A DNA stretch of 7,797 bases from JBEKHI01 sp050012355 (GCA_050012355.1 JBEKHI010000496.1:1-7797); one strand, 5' to 3'. Numbered from the stretch's first letter, positions 1-6,324 are shown. Numbers and translations are program-made. Notes: generated by a model not told the origin, from the letters alone.

Positions 1-371
1 AGCCTGATCAGCCGTCCGAGGATCTCGAAGTTAACCAGCCCATGCTGGCTCGCGAGGGTCACGATCTCGCCGCCGATCTCGTCTCGCCGCAGCGCGTACC
101 CCGGGCCCTGCGTGACCAGGATCTGGAACCCGGTCCGCGATGATCTGCCCGGCTCGATCCCGCGGCGCAACGCGCCGACAAAGGTCCGGATCGCCCCGGC
201 CGCGCCGGCCGGGGGTGTCTCCCACAGGTCCTCGATCAGTACGCTGAGCGGGACGATCCGGCCGCGCGCGACGGCGAGCCTCGCCAGCACAGCCCGGTGC
301 CGGGGACCCTTGAGGTCCAGCGCCGCGCCGTCGGCGCCCCAGGCGGCGACTGGGCCAAGTACCCCGAACAT
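1..371 (-). CDS. SARP/AfsR-type transcriptional regulator, N-terminal part (partial, runs off left edge)
   Basis: The reading frame on the minus strand begins MFGVLGPVAAWGADGAALDL and stays open to position 1, about 123 codons. The pattern FGVLGPV...LDLKGPRHRAVLARL...GRIVPLSVLIEDLWE...AIRTFVGALRRGIEPG...ILVTQGPGYAL is the OmpR-like winged-helix domain of SARP/AfsR regulators, which activate nearby, often secondary-metabolite, genes by binding direct repeats. An in-frame TAG at 386-384 forces the start to be the ATG at 371 or the adjacent GTG at 374. No clear ribosome binding site is seen, so translation may be weak or leaderless. After GYALRR (residue about 97) the sequence DEIGGEIVTLASQHGLVNFE does not resemble the usual bacterial transcriptional activation domain, so the protein may be chimeric or unusual. 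It is divergent from the hydrolase at 430. The family is fairly sure; the full architecture is unknown. Confidence 0.75.
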   Translation of the reverse strand, partial: MFGVLGPVAAWGADGAALDLKGPRHRAVLARLAVARGRIVPLSVLIEDLWETPPAGAAGAIRTFVGALRRGIEPGRSSRTGFQILVTQGPGYALRRDEIGGEIVTLASQHGLVNFEILGRLIR

Positions 372-390
372 CACCCGGCCATGCTACGGC

Positions 391-409
391 GCTGATCAGA
401 TGCTGATCA
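391..409. promoter_or_regulatory. Tandem GCTGATCA repeat, candidate SARP operator
   Basis: GCTGATCA occurs at 391-398 and again at 402-409, an 11-base period, in the short gap between the divergent SARP-type regulator and the hydrolase. SARP proteins are known to bind short direct repeats spaced one helical turn apart near promoters. The match in geometry and position is seen; binding is inferred. TGATCA is itself palindromic, so another dimeric regulator could also use it. Confidence 0.4.
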
Positions 410-429
410 CGGTAGGTGACAGTGAAGCC

Positions 430-1359
430 ATGAACCTGACCATCCCCGGATTCCGCTACGAACGCGTCCTCGTCGCCGACGGCGTGGCCCTGCACACGGC
501 TATCGGCGGATCGGGCAGCCCGGTCGTGCTGCTGCACGGATTCCCGCAAACGCACCTGATGTGGCGGCATGTCGCCGCTGATCTGGCCGCCGAGCACACC
601 GTGATCTGCCCGGACCTGCGCGGCTACGGCGCGAGCGACAAACCAGTCGGTACATACTCAAAGCGGATCATGGCCGCCGACATCGTGCCGCTCGCCAAGA
701 CCCTTGGATACGACCGGTTCGCCCTGGCCGGGCACGACCGGGGCGCGCTGGTCGCGATCAGGGCCGGGCTGGACCACCCGGGTTCGGTCAGTCACCTCGC
801 CGCCCTGGACGTCCTCCCCACGCTTGACATGTGGAGCGTCCTGCACGGCGCCAACGCGGCGGTGGCCTTCCATCTGTACCTGATGGCCCAGCCGCCGGGC
901 CTGCCGGAACAGCTGATCGGCGCCAGTGCCGACGCCTTCTTCGGGCACTTCCTCGACGCTTGGGCCCGGCGACCCGATGCCATTCCGGACGACGTGCGGG
1001 CCGAGTACCTGCGAGCCTCCCGCGAGGCGGTGCCCTCCATCGTGGCGGACTACCGGGCCAGCGCGGGCATCGATATCGAGCACGACCAGGCGGACCGCGC
1101 CGCTGGACGTGTCCTGACCATGCCGTTGACCGTAGTTCAGCAGGACTGGGGCGCGGCCCTCGGCTATGACGCCGTCGCGATCTGGGGTGCTTGGGCACCG
1201 GATCTGGTCCATCACACGATCGACTCGGGGCACTTCATGGCCGAAGAGGCACCGGAGCGCATCACCGGCCTGCTCCGCCAGCTCATCGCCCGCGTGCCCA
1301 AGGAGATCCCCGGCCAGATCGTTGATCGGGAAGTGCGGGCAGGTCACACGTGGTCGTAG
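430..1359 (+). CDS. Alpha/beta hydrolase, haloacetate dehalogenase / epoxide hydrolase-like
   Basis: This is a 309-residue alpha/beta hydrolase. HGFPQ at residues 36-40 gives the oxyanion-hole loop, DLRGYGASDKP follows at 62-72, and GHDRGA places the nucleophilic Asp at 103. D127 (in LDVLPT) is the likely acid and H268 (in SGHFMAEEAPE) the catalytic His. An Asp nucleophile is typical of haloalkanoate dehalogenases and epoxide hydrolases, which attack the substrate to form an ester that water then hydrolyses. The order HDRG, LDxxPT, AQPxxLPE, DYRA, IDxEHD matches fluoroacetate dehalogenases most closely. Against that group, R104, H148 and Y208 are kept, but the second carboxylate-binding Arg is Leu107 and the halide-binding Trp is Leu149, so the true substrate is uncertain. 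The ATG at 430 is preferred over 400 because GGTAGGTGA lies at 411-419. No signal peptide is seen, so it is probably cytoplasmic. The last few codons overlap the transposase relic, and the tail after residue about 286 may be non-native. Confidence 0.85.
   Translation: MNLTIPGFRYERVLVADGVALHTAIGGSGSPVVLLHGFPQTHLMWRHVAADLAAEHTVICPDLRGYGASDKPVGTYSKRIMAADIVPLAKTLGYDRFALAGHDRGALVAIRAGLDHPGSVSHLAALDVLPTLDMWSVLHGANAAVAFHLYLMAQPPGLPEQLIGASADAFFGHFLDAWARRPDAIPDDVRAEYLRASREAVPSIVADYRASAGIDIEHDQADRAAGRVLTMPLTVVQQDWGAALGYDAVAIWGAWAPDLVHHTIDSGHFMAEEAPERITGLLRQLIARVPKEIPGQIVDREVRAGHTWS
1316..1343 (+). repeat. Left copy of an imperfect 28-base inverted repeat
   Basis: The reverse complement of this segment matches 3155-3182 at 22 of 28 positions without gaps, including 14 identical bases at the outer edge (AGATCGTTGATCGG here). 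It directly abuts the stop codon of the transposase relic at 1344, where an IS terminal repeat would be expected. It lies inside the last codons of the hydrolase gene. Confidence 0.45.
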
Positions 1360-1925
1360 GCGATCAGGGATCGCTTGACGGGGGCGCCGATCTGCCAGTT
1401 GTGCCAGATGCAGGCGTTGAGGGCGAGGAGCCGCTGGATGATGCGGGCCTAGAGTGATGCGGCCGCGCTGGTTCTTCAGGGTCCAGATGACGTCCTCGGC
1501 CCGCTGGCGGTGCCAGTTCGGGAACGGGCGCGGCTGCTTCTCGTCCTTGCGGGCGGGGCGGATCAGGGTCAGTCCCAGGCTGTCGCCGGCGAAGAACTCC
1601 TCGGTGCCGTGTCCGGGCAGGCCGTTGCCGGTGACGACGGGGGTGCCGGGCGCGGGGCGGTTCGCGGGCTGGCGTTCCGGGGTTTGCCGGGCGTGGTCCT
1701 GCTCGCCGTGCAGTTTCGGGTTCGCGAGGCTGGACCCCGGTGACGGTGCCGTCGCGGGTGCAGATGATCAGCAGCTTGGCGCTCCGGTAGCAGCGGGAAT
1801 GGCTCGGGCAGTACCCGTAGCCGGGGTGCCCGGACAGGTCGGAGCGTTTCGCGGTGACGGCGGATGATCCGGTCGGTCAGTTCGGCGTGGAGTGCGGTCA
1901 GGAGGGTGTCCAGGCCGGCGGTCAT
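1344..1925 (-). pseudogene. Decayed IS982-type transposase
   Basis: Pieces of one transposase appear in successive minus-strand frames. The start MTAGLDTLLTALHAELTD (1925 to about 1857) resembles the family N-terminus. GYGYCPSHSRCYRSAKLLI (about 1850-1740) matches the central YGYCxSHSRxxxGxxL block. LGLTLIRPARKDEKQPRPF and EDVIWTLKNQRG (about 1640-1455) match the region before the C-terminus. ARIIQRLLALNACIWHNWQ through KRSLIAYDHV (1448-1344) is the well-conserved family ending. The frames do not join: there is an in-frame TAG at 1451-1449 and at least two frameshifts, and the part between the N-terminus and the YGYC block is far too short, so a large piece is deleted. An intact protein would be roughly 280-300 residues; this cannot be active. 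The assignment to IS982 rests on recalled family patterns, chiefly the IWHN...RSLIAYDH ending. Confidence 0.8.
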
Positions 1926-2087
1926 GACGGGCTCGGGGGTCGGGATGTGTGGCTTGATCGCGCGCAGCGACCGCCCTTGTTCGCGACGGGCGGCCGCGCC
2001 CGCGATCTGGCGAAGCCGGTGTCCGCCCGTTCTGGCCGCGCCGGGCTGGTGCCGGCGATGTGGCGGCGGGGCTGCCGCTGGTGCGGG

Positions 2088-2565
2088 TCAGCGTTGGTTG
2101 CCCGCCTTGAGCCAGGCGATGTAGCTGGCGGCTGCGCGGACGGTGCCGTACTCCGGCTCGAACCCGGTGTCGTGGCGGAGCCGGGTGATGTCAAGAGCGG
2201 CGCCTGGCCGGCCGGCGCCGGCCGGGAGGCCGGGTGCGGCCTCGGGCACGGCTTGGCGGATGGCTGCGATCACCTCGGCGTTCGTGGTCACCCGCCCGGA
2301 CGCGATGTTGTAGGTGCGGTGCTGGAGATGCCCGGCGAGCTGGATCAGGGCTATCGCGCGGCCGGTGTCCTTGACGTAGCACAGGTCGAGCCCGTCGCCG
2401 AGGTGCGGCGGGATGAGCAGGGCGGACAGGTCCAGGGGCCGGGCGCGGCGAAGAACGGGTCTGGCCGCTGCGGCGCTGCAGCACGACGCTCGGCTCGCCG
2501 AGGCCGTGCAGCGCGCGGACGGTGCGGGAGCCGATGAACCCGGACCCTCCAGTGACGAGAATCAT
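2088..2565 (-). pseudogene. NAD-dependent epimerase/dehydratase, internally deleted and frameshifted
   Basis: The minus strand opens with MILVTGGSGFIGSRTVRALH (ATG at 2565), the Rossmann-fold NAD-binding GGxGxxG start of extended short-chain dehydrogenases such as nucleotide-sugar 4-epimerases. After LQRR (about residue 34) the homology jumps: a short PDPFFAAPG appears in a second frame, and then a third frame carries LDLSALLIPPHLGDGLDLCY, VKDTGRAIALIQLAG, RTYNIASGRVTTNAEVIAAI and a C-terminus ending YIAWLKAGNQR with TGA at 2090-2088. That is the usual end of the family. The expected catalytic Ser/Thr and YxxxK region is missing. An intact relative would be about 300 residues; here there are about 155 codons in three frames. 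The gene is therefore a deletion pseudogene. The ancestral substrate cannot be told. It is divergent from the MarR gene and may once have been its target. Confidence 0.85.
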
Positions 2566-2601
2566 CACGTTCCATTCGTCAGCATGACAAATCATCAGCA
2601 G

Positions 2602-2616
2602 GACTGACAGTCAGTC
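2602..2616. promoter_or_regulatory. Perfect 15-base palindrome, candidate operator
   Basis: GACTGAC-A-GTCAGTC is a perfect 7-1-7 inverted repeat, 37 bases upstream of the epimerase relic start (2565) and 67 bases upstream of the MarR start (2683). Symmetric sites of this size in a divergent promoter are typical of MarR or TetR dimers. Which protein binds, if any, is inferred; similar ACTGAC/GTCAGT sites are also common for TetR regulators. Confidence 0.5.
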
Positions 2617-2682
2617 TACTGGCATTACCGGGGGTGCCGAGGCCGGGTCCTGAAGCAGCGGGCCGAGTCCGCGCGTGACGAC

Positions 2683-3078
2683 GTGCCCGGCTATCTCCTC
2701 AAGCACCCGCACCCCGCGCTGGAGCACCGGACGCAGGCCGCTCTCACCGACATCGGGATAACCGTGCGCGACCTCGGCGCGCTCCAGGTCATCGCAAGCG
2801 GGGAAGCGTCATCACAGCAGCAAGCCGCGGCCGTGCTCGGCGCCGGCCGCACCTCGATGGTCGCGCTCGAACGCCAGGCAATCGTCGCCCGCAGGCCCCC
2901 GGAACAAGACCGGCGACGCAACATCATCGCGCTCACCGACCACGGCCCGGAGGTACACCAGCAGGCAGAGAGCCGGTACTCCCAGACCGAGCAGGACTTC
3001 ACGGCCACGCTAGGCGACGCCGGAACGGCCGGGCTCCGGCAAGCGCGGACCGTGCCCAGCGAGAACGGCCACACCTGA
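2683..3078 (+). CDS. MarR-family transcriptional regulator, possibly decaying
   Basis: The 131-residue product has the MarR winged-helix pattern: PGYLLKHPHPALEHR (2-16) as the dimerisation helix, LGALQVIASGEASSQQQAAA then VLGAGRTSMVAL (31-62) as the helix-turn-helix, and RRPPEQDRRRNIIALTDHG (70-88) as the wing, where DRR is the signature. MarR proteins are cytoplasmic dimeric repressors, often released by small aromatic or oxidising ligands. Between MVAL and the wing, relatives usually read roughly MVALVDALERxGLVxRRP; here MVAL runs straight into ERQAIVARRP, so four residues of the recognition-helix region seem lost in frame. The C-terminus (GLRQARTVPSENGHT) lacks the usual closing Leu-rich helix. 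The GTG at 2683 is the only standard start in a frame closed by TGA at 2605-2607, and no ribosome binding site precedes it. The family is fairly sure; function is doubtful. Confidence 0.75.
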   Translation: MPGYLLKHPHPALEHRTQAALTDIGITVRDLGALQVIASGEASSQQQAAAVLGAGRTSMVALERQAIVARRPPEQDRRRNIIALTDHGPEVHQQAESRYSQTEQDFTATLGDAGTAGLRQARTVPSENGHT

Positions 3079-3154
3079 GCAGGCACCCGGACAAGTCTCC
3101 ATCAAGAAGCGGCAGCCACGCACCCCCACAGCATGCCGCCGCACGGCCCTCCCG

Positions 3155-3182
3155 CCAGCCAGGAAATACCGATCAACGATCT
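3155..3182 (-). repeat. Right copy of an imperfect 28-base inverted repeat
   Basis: Inverted partner of 1316-1343; the outermost 14 bases (CCGATCAACGATCT at 3169-3182) are identical. It ends three bases before the stop codon of the NACHT gene. The pair encloses the transposase relic, the epimerase relic and the MarR gene. No target-site duplication is visible in the bases just outside the two copies. Confidence 0.45.
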
Positions 3183-3185
3183 AGA

Positions 3186-6089
3186 TCAATCATCTCTGGC
3201 AGCGGCCGAACGGGCTACGAATTGTTCTTGGAGGCGGATGTGGCGGAACTGGTAGGCCGCCCCTGCCTGCCGGAGTACGCCTGCTCGATGCGCCTCGGCG
3301 AGGAAGGAGACGACGCGCCAGGGAAGGTCGCCCTTGGCGGCTAGCCAGATACGGGCTACCTGCAGGCGAAGCCAGGACGTGAAACTGCCAGCCAGCAAGC
3401 CCAGCGCCAGGCAAACCGGGAGACTCCGCCAGATGTCGGCCGCGTTTGGCACGGGGATGACGGCGCGGGGAGCCATGTAGAGCAGTGCGGTGAGAGACGA
3501 CACAACGCCTGCACGTAGTATCGCTGCGTTCCTGTCAGTTCTGAGTGTCGAGATCGGGCTGACCGCTCGAGTGGTGTCGGCAGGCAGGTCAAGCCACAGA
3601 TAGAGCCCGCCGATCAGCCCTCCGATGATCCCCACGGCTAGGCATGCGGACATCCAGGAAAAGGCTACTTGGGTGAATCCCTGGATCGGAGTCATGTCCG
3701 CAGCGAGCCAGGTTTCTGCGCGCGCCGAAAGGTCCGGATATCCAAATGCAACATAGTAGGTGTGGCTATTTGGCAGCTGAGCATATATAGGGCCCGGTAC
3801 ATACCCTTGCGAGTTCCATTCCCAAGTGCTTACTTGAGTAAAGAACTTGACTCTCGAGAAGGCGTGAGCCTCGCACTTCACGCCGGACATACCGCTGCAG
3901 ATCTGCGGCGAAGCAAGTACGGAGCCCTTGAATATTGGTGAATTTGAGAGCGGGAAGTAAAGGATAATTTTGCGCAGTGGTTCGATGTACCCTGAGCCGT
4001 TCCGGAGCCGGACGTATCTGAGTCCGTCGAGGTCGCTGTACTTGGCTCCCGCCGGAAGCTGAGCGGAAGTGCTGGCGCCCGGCGGAAGCCGACGGCTGGC
4101 CGCGTCGCTGAGCCCGACCGCGATGCCCGCTGGCAGCGACGCTGCCACCCCGAAGACCGCGGCGGCGATGAGGCCGTGTATCAGGCCGTGTCCGATCGCG
4201 TAGCCCAGCCGTCGCAGGAGAGTGGGGAACCGCCTTCTTATGCCGAGCGGTGTTGTCAGCGGTGCGGGTCTCCTGGCAATGGCCGCAGCGCCGAGTATTG
4301 TCCCGGCGGCCAAGCCGAGCATGAGCGCTTCGGCGTAAAGACTTATGTTGAACAGCGCGGTGCCGTAAACGACCTGCAAGTCACTGATGGTGGGTCCGAT
4401 TAGCCGCAAGATAACGGCAGTGGCGAAAAGCGCGGCGTCGATGACCGCCGCGACGGCGACGTACCGCAGCCGGCGCGACAGTGATCTCAGGTAGCGCCCC
4501 TTCGCTGGTTCAGACGGCAGTCTCGCGGTGCCCGCGGCTAGGCCGGACATAAATCCGGCCGCGCCGCAAGATGCGATTCCAGCCCATGCCGTCCATCTGC
4601 CGACACAACCTAGCTCGACGGCGACGGCTGCGGTCCCGAGCCAGATGACGACGCCAGATGCTAGCCAGCGAAGCGGACGAGGCATCGCATCCTCCAGCCG
4701 CCACCACTGCAGGTCCCTCGTGGCCATGCTGTCGAGGTGCCTGGCGAGGAAGCCTAGCCAGCGTTCCGCGCTGTGCGCGTCCCAGTTGACGCGTCGTGGG
4801 CTGCCGTCGGTGACCGGGGTAGCGGTGAAAGCGGCCGGGACGAATGAAGCCAGCAGGTGCGCTTCGAGATCAGCCGGACTGGAAAACCGCTCGCTGAACA
4901 TCGAAGCCGGGTCGGCGCGGGTATCACTGTAGATGGCCCGCGCCAGCGATGTCATCAGCGGTATGGACAGCACCTGGAGTATGGTCGCGCTCTGCGAGTC
5001 GGCGGGCTGTGTCTCTAGGCGGGCGAGGACCGGATCCCATTTGGTGCCGTGGGTAGTTGGGCGGCTTCCTGGGAGCTTTCTGGTAGTGCGGGGCAGGTAG
5101 GCCTTGAGATCATCCAGCGTAAGCGGCTGGAGTTCGATCACGGCGGCGGAGGTGAACACGTCTGAGGCGGCCACGATCTCCTCATAGTCGGTAGTCCGGC
5201 AAGTCAGGATGATCCGAGCATCAGCATCCAATGTCATGTTCAGCTGCCGCATGGCGTCGCCGCGCAGTTCAATTGCGACCTCGTCGAGCCCGTCCAGCAC
5301 CGGGAGCACTCGCTGGCCGCGGATAAGTTCGCTCGCGACAGTGCGGCCGGATGGCCCGGCGGCCCGTAGCGCCGGGTAGCTCGTGGCCAACTGTCCCGTC
5401 ATCCAGCTGTGCAGAGATTCGGTGAGCGGTTGCCATGAATGGAGTGGGAAGATGACCGGCACCGGGTCGCGTGGCTGACGTCGTTCCAGCAGATCGAGCG
5501 TGAACCGCAGCGTGAACACGCTCTTGCCCGCCCCCGGCGCGCCGACTACGACCAACCGTCCGGACGGCACCCGGGAGAAGACGTCGACGGCCTCGCTGAG
5601 GACGCCATCGAGGTCTGGGATCCAGCCTGAGCCACGGCGCCGCGTGATATTCGCGCGGTGATCGGTGATCAGCGGATCGCCGACTCGCCACTGGACCGGC
5701 AACGGGTCCGGGTCCTGCACGCGCCGGAGCTTTTCCTCGGTCCGCCATTGATCGCGCACCGCGTCGGCCAGTTCTTCGGCGGCTTTATCCAGATTTCTGG
5801 AGATCTCGGGATCCGGCTTGGGCCGGGTGAGCGCGATCAGGCGGTCGATTAGCGTGACGAAGAATCCGAGAATCCCGCATAGTTCAGTGGCCCTGGCCAG
5901 GTTGAATAGGTGGGCGATGGAACCCGCCATCAGGACGACGATAATGACGAGCGCTGTAATTCCCCATATTGTTAGTACGCGCCTAATTGACCGTGTGCCC
6001 CTCACTCTGTCCATCATGACACGGCTCTGTGATCTCTGAAATGAAAACGGCGATGATTGCCTTAGTGTCAACGGATAATTCGCTGACAT
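3186..6089 (-). CDS. Membrane-embedded NACHT NTPase with extracytoplasmic insert
   Basis: This is a 967-residue STAND-class NTPase. A hydrophobic segment at about 39-61 and a weaker one at 68-85 precede a charged linker (90-150). The NACHT module has Walker A GAPGAGKS at 183-190, Walker B VLPVLDGLDE at 261-270 with the extra acidic residues usual for NACHT, and a sensor-like RIILTCRTTDYEE at 292-304. The helical part contains LEAHLLASFVPAAF (408-421) and ERWLGFLARHL (442-452). From about 474 onward there are roughly eight hydrophobic segments (about 475-492, 500-520, 542-563, 575-605, 632-660, 805-832, 855-878, 888-905). They are interrupted at 661-800 by a polar stretch with Cys731 and Cys739. 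The protein ends with WRVVSFLAEAHRAGVLRQ and YQFRHIRLQEQF, an ending common to actinobacterial NACHT proteins. Some bacterial NACHT proteins are anti-phage ATPases that oligomerise on sensing infection; that role here is inference, as no partner gene is adjacent. ATG 6089 has no clear ribosome binding site; ATG 6017 or 6014 (residues 25/26) is a real alternative. Confidence 0.85.
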   Translation of the reverse strand: MSANYPLTLRQSSPFSFQRSQSRVMMDRVRGTRSIRRVLTIWGITALVIIVVLMAGSIAHLFNLARATELCGILGFFVTLIDRLIALTRPKPDPEISRNLDKAAEELADAVRDQWRTEEKLRRVQDPDPLPVQWRVGDPLITDHRANITRRRGSGWIPDLDGVLSEAVDVFSRVPSGRLVVVGAPGAGKSVFTLRFTLDLLERRQPRDPVPVIFPLHSWQPLTESLHSWMTGQLATSYPALRAAGPSGRTVASELIRGQRVLPVLDGLDEVAIELRGDAMRQLNMTLDADARIILTCRTTDYEEIVAASDVFTSAAVIELQPLTLDDLKAYLPRTTRKLPGSRPTTHGTKWDPVLARLETQPADSQSATILQVLSIPLMTSLARAIYSDTRADPASMFSERFSSPADLEAHLLASFVPAAFTATPVTDGSPRRVNWDAHSAERWLGFLARHLDSMATRDLQWWRLEDAMPRPLRWLASGVVIWLGTAAVAVELGCVGRWTAWAGIASCGAAGFMSGLAAGTARLPSEPAKGRYLRSLSRRLRYVAVAAVIDAALFATAVILRLIGPTISDLQVVYGTALFNISLYAEALMLGLAAGTILGAAAIARRPAPLTTPLGIRRRFPTLLRRLGYAIGHGLIHGLIAAAVFGVAASLPAGIAVGLSDAASRRLPPGASTSAQLPAGAKYSDLDGLRYVRLRNGSGYIEPLRKIILYFPLSNSPIFKGSVLASPQICSGMSGVKCEAHAFSRVKFFTQVSTWEWNSQGYVPGPIYAQLPNSHTYYVAFGYPDLSARAETWLAADMTPIQGFTQVAFSWMSACLAVGIIGGLIGGLYLWLDLPADTTRAVSPISTLRTDRNAAILRAGVVSSLTALLYMAPRAVIPVPNAADIWRSLPVCLALGLLAGSFTSWLRLQVARIWLAAKGDLPWRVVSFLAEAHRAGVLRQAGAAYQFRHIRLQEQFVARSAAARDD

Positions 6090-6109
6090 ATGACTGACTG
6101 GCGGAAATT

Positions 6110-6115
6110 AATATA
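6110..6115 (-). promoter_or_regulatory. Possible -10 element upstream of the NACHT gene
   Basis: On the minus strand the bases read TATATT, a good -10 hexamer, 20 bases before the ATG at 6089, inside an AT-rich patch (about 6085-6140) that is unusual in this high-GC window. No convincing -35 is seen 16-18 bases upstream. If used, it would give a very short leader and favour the 6089 start. Confidence 0.3.
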
Positions 6116-6324
6116 GTTGCATATGGATTATTGAGTTATCTCCGTTTCCTTGACGGTGAACCGCATCGGCAGGCCGGTACCCGCCAGCACCGGGAGCAGT
6201 CGGAGCGCCCGTGGGTCGGCCAGGCTGAACTTCGTCGACCTCTTTGTGGTGGGGTGCTGTTCCCGTATCGTGCCGACCTGGCGTGTAATGGACTAACCCG
6301 GATGTTGCGATGGAGGCAGACTCG

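Noticed and set aside
112..429. Upstream extension of the hydrolase frame to 112
   Set aside because: It would cover the SARP-type gene, adds no hydrolase-family sequence, and a good ribosome binding site sits just before 430.
31..597. Minus-strand open frame of 188 codons across the regulator-hydrolase gap
   Set aside because: It is Arg/Pro/Gly-rich and overlaps two recognisable genes in other frames, so it is a GC-driven shadow.
1854..2537. Plus-strand open frame of 227 codons
   Set aside because: Low-complexity Gly/Ala/Arg composition; the opposite strand carries clear transposase and epimerase remnants.
3109..3139. Possible terminator: GCGGCA (3109-3114) and TGCCGC (3134-3139) between the convergent MarR and NACHT genes
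   Set aside because: Only six paired bases around a 19-base loop and no T-run, so too weak to call.
3178..3187. GATCTAGATC palindrome at the NACHT stop codon
   Set aside because: Short, made of common GATC units, and overlaps a stop codon; no reason to assign a function.
5269..5748. Minus-strand open frame of 159 codons inside the NACHT gene
   Set aside because: Arg-rich shadow of the Walker A region in another frame.
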